From contig NZ_CP083761.1 in assembly GCF_023558375.1 (NCBI RefSeq), forward strand, positions 857,001-921,000: a stretch of DNA of 64,000 nt, read 5' to 3'. Shown here piece after piece: positions 55,883 through 63,424 of this stretch. The position numbers and the translations under genes were made by a program. This DNA comes from Chroococcidiopsis sp. CCMEE 29 (GTDB lineage Bacteria; Cyanobacteriota; Cyanobacteriia; Cyanobacteriales; Chroococcidiopsidaceae). Under the pieces are notes generated by a model, which ran no database searches, had not been told where the DNA came from, and worked only from the letters and a program-made list of their open reading frames with translations. Position 1 is the first letter of the stretch. Every line of letters starts with the position of its first letter.

Positions 55883-57514
55883 GTGATGCTCAGTGCCTTG
55901 ATTTGGTTGCCAGTGTTAGGTGCCGCTTTAGTCGGATTCTGGCCTACAGCCATAACTCCAATGGGATCGCGCTATCTTGCCTTAGTAGTTGGCAGTGTCG
56001 TCTTCTTATGGACAGTTGTGCTGGGAATACAGTTTGATCCGGGGAATGTCATCCTGCAATTTCAGGAAGAACTTCCTTGGATTGACGCTTTAGGCTTAAG
56101 TTATCACCTTGGGATTGATGGCTTATCTTTGCCGTTATTGGTTTTAAATGGGCTCCTAACGTGCATTGCTATTTACAGCTCTGATGCAGCCATCGGGCGA
56201 TCGCGGTTTTATTACGCTTTAGTGCTGCTGTTAAATGCTGGAGTCGCAGGAGCCTTTTTATCCCAGGATTTGCTGCTGTTTTTCCTGTTTTATGAGTTGG
56301 AACTGATTCCCTTATATCTGTTGATTGCGATCTGGGGTGGTTCTCGGCGGGGCTATGCGGCAACGAAGTTTCTGATCTATACTGCTATTTCCGGGATTTT
56401 AATTTTGGCTGCCTTTTTAGGCTTGGTTTGGCTGAGTGGTGCCTCCACATTTGCCTATGAACCACTACGAACTACAGCCCTAGCGCTACCGATAACCACG
56501 CAAATCCTGTTATTAGTAGCAATTTTAGTCGGCTTTGGCATCAAGATGCCGCTGTTTCCCTTCCACACCTGGTTGCCAGATGCCCACGTAGAGGCTTCAA
56601 CCCCAATTTCTGTGCTGCTAGCTGGGGTGCTGCTGAAATTAGGAACTTATGGTCTACTGCGGTTTGGGATGCAACTGTTGCCAGAGGCTTGGGCAACTTT
56701 GGCTCCGTGGTTGGCAACTTGGGCGGTCGTAAGTGTGTTGTACGGTGCTTCCTGTGCGATCGCCCAAACAGACATGAAAAGAATGGTTGCCTATAGTTCC
56801 ATTGGTCATATGGGCTATGTACTTTTAGCTGCTGCTGCTGCCACACCTCTAAGTATTTTGGCAACTGTCCTACAAATGATTAGCCACGGTTTGATTTCAG
56901 CGTTATTATTTCTGCTAGTCGGCGTAGTCTATAAAAAGACAGGCAGCCGCGATCTAGAAGTTTTGCGGGGTCTGCTCAACCCAGAACGAGGCTTACCGCT
57001 GATTGGGAGTTTGATGGTTTTAGGCGTGATGGCAAGTGCTGGGATTCCAGGCATGGTAGGTTTTGTTGCTGAATTTTTAGTATTTCGGGGCAGTTTTCCA
57101 GTCTTTCCGACTCAAACGCTGTTGTGTATGGTTGGTACAGGCTTAACTGCTGTTTATTTTTTACTGCTGGTCAACCGTACTTTTTTCGGTCGCCTTTCTC
57201 AACAGGCAACTAACCTGCCAAAAGTCTACTGGTCAGATCGCATCCCTGCTGTTGTTTTAGCTGTTCTGATTGTAATTTTGGGATTGCAACCCAGCTGGAT
57301 GGTGCACTGGAGTGAGCCAACAACGACGGCAATGATTAGTAATACAGTGGCGAATTTACGCTCCGCACGCTTCGCGAACGCCCAGAGTATACGCTTTGCT
57401 AACCAAATGCCTGTTGGCACTCAGCAACCAGCATTAAGAAGTGATGAACTACTTCAATCAAACGCAGTACCGACGGGTTTAACCAAGAACTCGGTAAAAG
57501 CGCCCAATTACTAA
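55883..57514 (+). CDS. ndhD3: NDH-1MS subunit NdhD3
   Basis: 543 residues, NuoM/NdhD class, with the TM motif FHTWLPDAHVEASTPISVLLAGVLLKLGTYGLLRFG and IAQTDMKRMVAYSSIGHMGYVLL. It pairs with NdhF3 in NDH-1MS. The C-terminal tail (~490-510) has an in-frame repeat-like segment LRSARFANAQSIRFANQ encoded by CTCCGCACGCTTCGCGAACG-type DNA, a dispersed repeat inserted at the tail. It starts 60 bp after ndhF3. Confidence 0.93.
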   Translation: MMLSALIWLPVLGAALVGFWPTAITPMGSRYLALVVGSVVFLWTVVLGIQFDPGNVILQFQEELPWIDALGLSYHLGIDGLSLPLLVLNGLLTCIAIYSSDAAIGRSRFYYALVLLLNAGVAGAFLSQDLLLFFLFYELELIPLYLLIAIWGGSRRGYAATKFLIYTAISGILILAAFLGLVWLSGASTFAYEPLRTTALALPITTQILLLVAILVGFGIKMPLFPFHTWLPDAHVEASTPISVLLAGVLLKLGTYGLLRFGMQLLPEAWATLAPWLATWAVVSVLYGASCAIAQTDMKRMVAYSSIGHMGYVLLAAAAATPLSILATVLQMISHGLISALLFLLVGVVYKKTGSRDLEVLRGLLNPERGLPLIGSLMVLGVMASAGIPGMVGFVAEFLVFRGSFPVFPTQTLLCMVGTGLTAVYFLLLVNRTFFGRLSQQATNLPKVYWSDRIPAVVLAVLIVILGLQPSWMVHWSEPTTTAMISNTVANLRSARFANAQSIRFANQMPVGTQQPALRSDELLQSNAVPTGLTKNSVKAPNY

Positions 57515-57561
57515 AAAACCCATTTTTACAAAATCAAAACTTTCTCTAAGGAAAATCGGCA

Positions 57562-58692
57562 ATGGTAAGTATCACTAGTAAGCCTTCTAATCACCCCTTA
57601 GCTGCTTATATTGACCGTTTGCAAGCTGGGGAAGCCTTACTTTCCGATTCTCCAGAAAACGTGTTAGAAGTGGTAGGCATTCTCAAAAGCTACGGTGTAG
57701 TTTTGGATGCCTACTCCCGCAATCTAATCTACATTGCTGAAAATCAGTTTTTAGTGTTTTTTCCGTTTTTTAAATACTTCAATGGAGAAATTTCTCTAGC
57801 TAAATTGCTGCGCCATTGGTGGCACGATCGGATTAATTTTGAATACGCCGAATACTGCATGAAAGCTATGTTCTGGCATGGTGGCGGTGGTTTGGATACT
57901 TATTTAGATTCCCCAGAATTCAAACAACGAACCAAGCAAGCTATTCAAGCAAAATTTAAAGGTAATCCCTTTATACGGGCAATCAATCAGCTATTTCCAG
58001 AGTTCTTACCGGAACAAGTGCGTGTTCTAGCTTATTACAGTGGACTCGGTCAATTTTGGCGAGTGATGAGCGATATGTTTCTCGCCTTATCGGATCGCTA
58101 TGACCGAGGAGAAATCAAAGCGATTCCCCAAGTGGTAGAACACATTAAAGACAGTTTGGTAGCAGCAGCTAATTTACCAATTACCTACGCTGTCAAAATT
58201 CAGGGTCAGAAGTATGAAATTCTTCCTAAATCTGCTGGTTTAAAGTTCCTTGCAGATACAGCAGTTCCTTATGTAGAGGCGGTTTTCTTCCGGGGAACGC
58301 CGTTTCATGGTATAGTTTCATACAATGCCCAAGCGCATCAAATTCCCCCCGATCAAAGTAGATTTACTTACGGTGCGCTTTATGCAGACCCGTTGCCGAT
58401 TGGCGGTGCTGGCATTCCACCCACTTTGGCAATGCAGGATATGCGGCATTTCCTACCCGAGTATTTGCACGAGGTTTATCGCCACAGCAGTCGGGGAGAA
58501 GATGATTTGCGGGTGAAAATTTGCATCAGCTTCCAAAAATCGATGTTCTGTGTAACTACGGCGGCAATTTTGGGTCTGATGCCTTATCCTCTGAATACTG
58601 ACGATCCAGCCCAGCAGAAAGCCAACCGAGTTTATTTGGAGAAGTGGATGGATCGGCTGGTGACTTCGCGTTTGAGAGATGTTAACAGTTAG
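57562..58692 (+). CDS. cupA: CO2 hydration protein CupA (ChpY)
   Basis: 376 residues starting MVSITSKPSNHPLAAYIDRLQAGEALL and containing INFEYAEYCMKAMFWHGGGGLDTYLDSPEF and RFTYGALYADPLPIGGAGIPPTLAMQDMRHFLPEYLHEVY. This is the CupA/ChpY family, which binds NDH-1MS and catalyses electron-transfer-driven CO2 hydration at the thylakoid. The third gene of the operon, 47 bp after ndhD3. No cupS gene follows here. Confidence 0.93.
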   Translation: MVSITSKPSNHPLAAYIDRLQAGEALLSDSPENVLEVVGILKSYGVVLDAYSRNLIYIAENQFLVFFPFFKYFNGEISLAKLLRHWWHDRINFEYAEYCMKAMFWHGGGGLDTYLDSPEFKQRTKQAIQAKFKGNPFIRAINQLFPEFLPEQVRVLAYYSGLGQFWRVMSDMFLALSDRYDRGEIKAIPQVVEHIKDSLVAAANLPITYAVKIQGQKYEILPKSAGLKFLADTAVPYVEAVFFRGTPFHGIVSYNAQAHQIPPDQSRFTYGALYADPLPIGGAGIPPTLAMQDMRHFLPEYLHEVYRHSSRGEDDLRVKICISFQKSMFCVTTAAILGLMPYPLNTDDPAQQKANRVYLEKWMDRLVTSRLRDVNS

Positions 58693-58805
58693 ATAGAAAA
58701 AATCTGGCACTAGTTCCTTGGCATCCTCCTAGCTTACCAAATAAATGGGGTAGCTAATTCGGATTTCGTATAACTCTGCATTACTCAAATAGTTCTGTAG
58801 AATGG

Positions 58806-59333
58806 TTGTGGATGCAGCAAAAACAGCCGTCTTTTCATCAGAAATTTACAGCGGATGTACTCGCTGACATTTTAAATTTAAATACATCTGATATAGATTC
58901 AAGATTTCCTATTCAAGAAGTTTCCACAGGAGTTCCATTTATCATTGTTCCTTTAAAAACACTACCAGTCTTGAAGCAAATCAAAGTAAATAGAGACAAA
59001 TATTTTGAATTAGTCAATAAAACTCAAGCGAAATCAATCCTTGTCTTTTGTCCAGAGACATATAATCCAGGTAATAACCTGAGTGTGCGCGTGTTTGCGG
59101 ATTATTTGGGAGTACCAGAAGATCCAGCAACTGGAAGTGCCAATGGCTGTCTTGCAGGATATTCAGTTGAGTATTCCTATTTTGGTGAAGACTCAATTAA
59201 TCTAAAAGTTGAGCAGGGATATGAAATTGGTAGACCTTCCTTGCTGTTGTTGAAAGCACAAAGAAATCAGACTGAAATAGAGGTCTCTGTAGGCGGTAAG
59301 GTTATTATGGTGGCTAAGGGAGAGTTTGTTTAG
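58806..59333 (+). pseudogene. PhzF-family isomerase, N-terminal half missing
   Basis: 175 residues corresponding to the C-terminal half of a PhzF-like protein (usual length ~260-300). The frame includes WMQQKQPSF at its start and the signature NLSVRVFADYLGVPEDPATGSANGCLAGY. The N-terminal half, with the catalytic Glu region, is absent, and upstream DNA is not similar in any frame apart from a few codons before the Met. It is probably a deletion remnant. It ends 8 bases into the frame of the next gene region. Confidence 0.75.
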
Positions 59334-59346
59334 CTGCTTAACAACT

Positions 59347-59973
59347 ATGGTTCAAATAATTCAAGCTACAAATATAAACCTATATGAGCTAGAAAGGAAA
59401 TTTGGCTTACAACTCAGTGAAGATGAGCAGTTCTTCCGGGAGTGGGTAGACGATCTACCAGAACTCACCGAATTGGAAAAGCAACAGCTAGATAGGGTGA
59501 AAGCCAGCTATTTTAATTTAGCCAAACGCCCGATGCTAGAAAGCATCGTTAAGATGGTTGTGCTGTCTCCATTACTGGATATGGCAGGCTTATATCTGTC
59601 CCCCTTTAGCATCACAGCTGAGGAGGAAGTGCAAATTTCAGCCGAAGATGATGGCACGATTATTAGGGGACGCATTGATGTTTTGGTTGTACAAAACCAG
59701 CTATGGATACTAATTATAGAGTCTAAACGTGCTGGCTTCTCCCTTGAGGAAGTGATACCGCAAGCACTGGCTTATATGCTGGCTAATCCTGAGCTTAATC
59801 AGCCAACTTTCGGAATGGTGACCAATGGCAGTCATTTTATATTCATTAAACTGGTTAAACAAGATACACCACAGTATGCCCTTTCATCCGAGTTTTCGTT
59901 GCGCCGTCCAGGAAATGAGCTGTATAGTGTCTTGAGTATTTTGAAGCGACTCACTCAGTTGTTGGGTGCATAA
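59347..59973 (+). CDS. HsdR-N-like / PD-(D/E)XK domain protein
   Basis: 208 residues from ATG 59347; an upstream in-frame extension to 59326 overlaps the phzF remnant. RPMLESIVKMVVLSPLLDMAGLY, RGRIDVLVVQNQLWILIIESKRAGFSLEEVIPQALAYMLAN and FGMVTNGSHFIFIKL match the N-terminal (nuclease-core) part of type I restriction enzyme R subunits: D in GRIDVLV, ESK as ExK, Q in PQALAY. It has no helicase part. Stand-alone versions are common in cyanobacteria. Function in defence is not established. Confidence 0.8.
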   Translation: MVQIIQATNINLYELERKFGLQLSEDEQFFREWVDDLPELTELEKQQLDRVKASYFNLAKRPMLESIVKMVVLSPLLDMAGLYLSPFSITAEEEVQISAEDDGTIIRGRIDVLVVQNQLWILIIESKRAGFSLEEVIPQALAYMLANPELNQPTFGMVTNGSHFIFIKLVKQDTPQYALSSEFSLRRPGNELYSVLSILKRLTQLLGA

Positions 59974-60046
59974 GTTGGAAAAAAGTACTCAATCGCGCTC
60001 CAGTACTACTAACGTTGAGTTAGCCTTCCCTAAATAAAACTGTGCC

Positions 60047-60886
60047 TTGGATTTAAAAGAGCGTTTGCACAATCATCTTACTCAGCTGGTACGCGATCGC
60101 GATCCCTATTTCGCCTCAGCTGGGCATTTCTATGTCCAACAATACATCCGCCAACAGTTAGAACAGTGGGGAACTGTAGAAACCCATGAATTTCAAGTTA
60201 GAGGTAAAACCCATCAGAATCTCATCCTGAATTTACCCCCTCTTGGTGCGGGGACTTCATCACCAATTCTAATTGGCGCTCATTATGATGCGGTACCAGG
60301 AACCCCAGGGGCTGATGATAATGCTACAGGTGTTGCAGCTCTACTGGAGATGGCAAGAACATTTGCCGCTGAACCGCTAAGACACCCAGTCCAACTAGTT
60401 GCCTTTGATATGGAGGAATACGGCTTACTCGGTAGTGCAGCATATGCGGCTAAATTACGGCAACAACAGCAACCACTACGCCTGATGATTTCTTTGGAAA
60501 TGTTGGCTTATAGCGATTCTGCGCCTGGTTCACAACGATATCCAGCTGGGTTGGAACGCTTTTATCCCAATCGGGGTGATTTTATTGGTTTAATTGGTAA
60601 TTTACTGACAATTCCTGACTTGATTCGCCTCAGCCGTAGTATTCGTCAAGATGGGACACCCTGTGAGTGGCTACCAGTACCAAATAGAGGTTTAATTGTG
60701 CCGCAGACGCGATTGAGCGATCATGCGCCATTTTGGGATCGGGGTTATCGAGCTTTAATGGTGACGGATACGGCTTTTCTACGGAATCCACACTACCATC
60801 AAGCGAGCGATCGCATTGAAACGTTAAATCTAGACTTTTTTACGGCTGTCTGTCGTGGGTTAATCCAAGGCATTCGCTGTTTATGA
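60047..60886 (+). CDS. M28-family zinc aminopeptidase
   Basis: 279 residues from TTG 60047. Zinc ligands and catalytic residues are in IGAHYDAVPGTPGADDNATGVAALLE (His and Asp), FDMEEYGLLGS (Glu-Glu), and SDHAPFWDRGYRALMVTDTAFLRNPHYHQASD (His). The layout is a cytosolic M28 peptidase of ordinary length, with no signal peptide. Substrate unknown. Confidence 0.88.
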   Translation: MDLKERLHNHLTQLVRDRDPYFASAGHFYVQQYIRQQLEQWGTVETHEFQVRGKTHQNLILNLPPLGAGTSSPILIGAHYDAVPGTPGADDNATGVAALLEMARTFAAEPLRHPVQLVAFDMEEYGLLGSAAYAAKLRQQQQPLRLMISLEMLAYSDSAPGSQRYPAGLERFYPNRGDFIGLIGNLLTIPDLIRLSRSIRQDGTPCEWLPVPNRGLIVPQTRLSDHAPFWDRGYRALMVTDTAFLRNPHYHQASDRIETLNLDFFTAVCRGLIQGIRCL

Positions 60887-60899
60887 GCGATCAAATCGG

Positions 60900-60993
60900 A
60901 GTGACATCCACAGCCAAAGATCCGTATTTATGCTGTAGACGGCTACCCTCTTGCTGTCCTTGAAGTGACATCCACAGCCAAAGATCCGTATTT
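60900..60993 (+). repeat. Two 30-bp direct repeats, 34 bp apart
   Basis: A 30-bp sequence beginning AGTGACATCCACAGCC occurs twice (60900-60929 and 60964-60993) with a 34-bp spacer. There are no further copies, no cas genes and no palindrome in the repeat. A recent tandem duplication is the simplest reading. Confidence 0.85.
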
Positions 60994-61054
60994 TCCCGGT
61001 ATAAACAAAAATTGTACGTTTCTAGAATCAGGAAGATTAAACCGTTAGCTATTC

Positions 61055-61148
61055 CTATAGCAATCCTAAATAAATTGTGAGTGTGGGATGGGCATCTTGC
61101 CTGTGCAGGCTGGAAGCCTGCCCCACAAATCAAATTAGATTGCTATAG
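61055..61148. mobile_element. MITE-like palindromic element
   Basis: CTATAGCAATC (61055-61065) and GATTGCTATAG (61138-61148) are perfect 11-bp terminal inverted repeats. Inside is the hairpin GCAGGCT-GGA-AGCCTGC. The size and structure fit a non-autonomous miniature transposable element. I saw no target-site duplication. Confidence 0.55.
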
Positions 61149-61868
61149 ATAGCACCAAGAGCAGCACAAGTTTTTACACAGGTTCTTTATCAATAGGTCA
61201 TTGCTAGTAACTTTGAATTGAAAAGTTAAACCTGATACTAAGTTGCTGTATAAACTGTAAATCTGAGTTAGATCCCCGCTAACCCATTATTAAGGAGAGT
61301 GCCAAAGGCAGGGGAATCTAGATTGGGATGGAAGCAAAGATTAAGAGGAAACTTCAATGAGTACAGCACATTCCAAAAGCGAACCTCTTTGGATACAAGA
61401 CAGAGAAACAGTCATTGCCAATAGTCATGATGTACAGTGGCGCAATAACACACCTCCTGATTATTCGCTCTCACATCAATTTCTCCCTCAAGGTAGCAAA
61501 TGTAATCATCTTGAAGGATCGCTAGAGGCGATCGTCCAAAACTTAGTTAGAACGTTTGAAATGGAGGCATCTTACAAAACTAATCCCGAACAGTGGTTGT
61601 CAATTGTTAATAATAAGTTTCGTATGACTACGAATGGTGGTCCAGCCTACACTGCTGAAGATATTGCCTCTGTGGGAACATATAACTTATTCCTGGGTGA
61701 GACACCGTATTACAGTGCACAAGCAGAAACTTTTGAATCCTCGGCAAAAATTTTCCACACAGCATTTCCCAACGGCTTTTTATGGGAGTTACTAGAGGTA
61801 TTTTCTGGTCCTCCAAATGTCACGTTCAAGTGGCGGCATTGGGGAAACTTTAGCGGTTCATATAAGGA

Positions 61869-61877
61869 CTATGCATC
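61869..61877 (+). repeat. Left target-site duplication of the IS
   Basis: CTATGCATC directly precedes the left inverted repeat. An identical copy follows the right inverted repeat at 63060-63068. Confidence 0.9.
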
Positions 61878-61974
61878 GAGTGCATCTCAATTTTGTAGTG
61901 AGTATAAGTGCTTAGGCGTATGTTTTGAAGACAGCGCTAAACTTTGAGCATTGCTCCTTTAGCCAATAAGACAG

Positions 61975-62205
61975 ATGGAAGCTGACAAAAAAGCCCAAAT
62001 TCAAGCTCACGCTCGTGCTATTGCCGCCCTGCTATACGAAGAAACCGACCCAGAGCAGGTGAAAACACTCGCAGGGATTGAGACGGCGGTGCGGAGACAT
62101 CTGCTAGAACATGTCACTCCAGAGATGGGAAATTTTTTATCGCAACAAGCAGCGGTACAACGAGCGGACGACAGCGCAGCCTTGAGAGCATCCTCGGACG
62201 ATTGA
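61975..62205 (+). CDS. IS transposase, upstream frame (orfA)
   Basis: 76 residues, helical: EADKKAQIQAHARAIAALLYEETDPEQVKTL...HLLEHVTPEMGNFLSQQ. This is the N-terminal part of an ISKra4-type transposase. The frame contains aaT TTT TTA in phase near its end, a -1 slippery heptamer. After slipping, translation would read through IATSSGTTSGRQRSLESILGRL into orfB. Without slipping it stops at 62205, four bases into the TTG from which orfB might also start. Confidence 0.8.
   Translation: MEADKKAQIQAHARAIAALLYEETDPEQVKTLAGIETAVRRHLLEHVTPEMGNFLSQQAAVQRADDSAALRASSDD
62133..62139 (+). other. Probable -1 ribosomal frameshift site (T TTT TTA)
   Basis: In the orfA frame the codons read aaT TTT TTA, a canonical slippery heptamer in the right phase. 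Moving to the -1 frame gives NFFIATSSGTTSGRQR, which continues into orfB. It is within the overlap of open frames. Confidence 0.7.
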
Positions 62206-63035
62206 GAGTCAGTGAGAAACAAGCCCAAATTCTGGAGGTCAAAGCCTACAGCCGCTGGAGTCCTTACCTGGAGAGGTGCTGTTTGTTGGTGAGCGCCAAT
62301 GAGTCCTATGAGCGGACAGCGGAAGACATCGAGATCCTGACTGGGGTCAAGGTTTCTCATAGCACCCAACAGCGGTTGGTGCATCGTCAAACCTTGGAGC
62401 AACTACAGATAGAGCAAGCGGTGGATGAAATCAGTATAGACGGGGGCAAGGTACGACTGCGAACTCCCCAAGGACAGCCCAGTGAATGGCGAGACTACAA
62501 AGGGGTGAATCTGCACGAGGGCTGCGTCGGTGCGTTTTTTCAGGACAATGAACGTTTAGTGAACTGGGTTAATGCCCAACCTTTTTCTGACCCGTTGACT
62601 TGCTTGGGAGATGGTCATGATGGCATTTGGAATCTTTACGCACAGATTGGCATCTCCGCTCAAAGGCGTGAGATTTTAGACTGGTATCACCTGGTCGAAA
62701 ATTTGGGCAAGGTAGGAGGTTCTCAGCAACGCTTAGATGCGGCACAAGCCTGTCTATGGCAAGGGGATGTTGATGGGGCGATTGCACAGTTTAATGATTG
62801 GCAACACGAGCGAGTCACGACCTTTATTGCCTATCTCAACAAGCATCGGCACCGGATTGTCAACTATGGCTATTATCAAGCGGAAGGCATTTCAATTGGT
62901 TCAGGTGCGATTGAATCAACGGTCAAACAGATAGGACGGCGAATTAAGATATCGGGGGCACAATGGAGCAAACACAATGTGCCGCAGGTGCTGAAGCAGC
63001 GCTGCGCCTACCTCAATGGACAGTTCTCAAAGTAA
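62202..63035 (+). CDS. IS transposase, catalytic frame (orfB)
   Basis: 277 residues. DDE-type catalytic residues appear in DEISIDGGKVRL (Asp), TCLGDGHDGIWNL (Asp) and GSGAIESTVKQIGRRIK (Glu), the last being the ISKra4-type GSGxIES motif. N-terminal QAQILEVKAYSRWSPYLERCCLLVSANESYERTAEDI and the HSTQQRLVHR segment are also family-like. The apparent TTG start at 62202 is likely only internal; the natural product is probably the -1 frameshift fusion with orfA (~350 residues). Confidence 0.85.
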   Translation: MRVSEKQAQILEVKAYSRWSPYLERCCLLVSANESYERTAEDIEILTGVKVSHSTQQRLVHRQTLEQLQIEQAVDEISIDGGKVRLRTPQGQPSEWRDYKGVNLHEGCVGAFFQDNERLVNWVNAQPFSDPLTCLGDGHDGIWNLYAQIGISAQRREILDWYHLVENLGKVGGSQQRLDAAQACLWQGDVDGAIAQFNDWQHERVTTFIAYLNKHRHRIVNYGYYQAEGISIGSGAIESTVKQIGRRIKISGAQWSKHNVPQVLKQRCAYLNGQFSK

Positions 63036-63243
63036 GACCTACAAAACTGGGATGCACTCCTATGCATCGACAGGAGAAACTGTGGAAGTAGTTGGTATGA
63101 GCATAGCACGTGTTAATGAAAACTTAAGGATTGTTTCTTTAGAGCACTTTTTCGACAACAATTTGTTTCTAGAAAAACTAACAAAGGGAGAAAAGATAGC
63201 AACAGGTTGTCCTTTCCATGCCCAAAAGTCTGAAGGTATGTAA

Positions 63244-63424
63244 CGAAGCTTGAGTATTACGGAGGCAAAGCTCCTAACCTCGCTCTCTAAGGCTGAACCT
63301 GTGAGCAAACTGAGTTATACTGTGCCCCAGATTAACTTGCATTTTAGGGAATCTCTTTGCCTCCCTTTTTAACTCGATTGAGGGAGCAAAAATCAGGCAA
63401 CCTGAAGCAGCAGAATTTGTAGTA
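63244..63424. other. Gap between split gene and right-edge exonuclease gene
   Basis: 181 bp between convergent genes. No RNA gene or clear terminator is recognised. Confidence 0.35.

Larger units (their letters stand above)
60887..61356. other. Intergenic region with direct repeats and a palindromic element
   Basis: 470 bp without a supported gene. It contains two perfect 30-bp direct repeats (60900-60929 and 60964-60993) and a 94-bp element with 11-bp terminal inverted repeats (61055-61148), both entered separately. The remainder shows no coding frame. Confidence 0.6.
61878..63059 (+). mobile_element. Intact insertion sequence, ISKra4-like (1,182 bp)
   Basis: Ends are imperfect 21-bp inverted repeats: the left end starts GAGTGCATCTCAATTTTG and the right end is its complement with two differences. 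A 9-bp target duplication CTATGCATC flanks it exactly. It carries two overlapping transposase frames joined by a -1 slip (T TTT TTA at 62133-62139). The transposase resembles the ISKra4 family. The perfect duplication and intact gene suggest a recent insertion. Confidence 0.9.
61357..63243 (+). pseudogene. Pathogen-related-protein-like gene split by an insertion sequence
   Basis: The 5' part (61357-61877) and 3' part (63069-63243) are separated by an IS plus one copy of its 9-bp target duplication. Joining them gives one 231-residue frame through SYKDYASTGETVEVVG. The sequence (NLVRTFEMEASYKTNPEQW, FRMTTNGGPAYTAEDI, FPNGFLWELLEVFSGPPNVTFKWRHWG, then NENLRIVSLEHFFD) matches SnoaL/NTF2-fold pathogen-related-like proteins, known also in plants and fungi. 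As it stands, the frame reads into the IS and stops at 61947, so the C-terminal ~57 residues are lost. Molecular function unknown. Confidence 0.85.

Noticed and set aside
60900-60993. Mini-CRISPR array
   Set aside because: Only two repeats, no palindromic repeat structure, no leader and no cas genes in the window.
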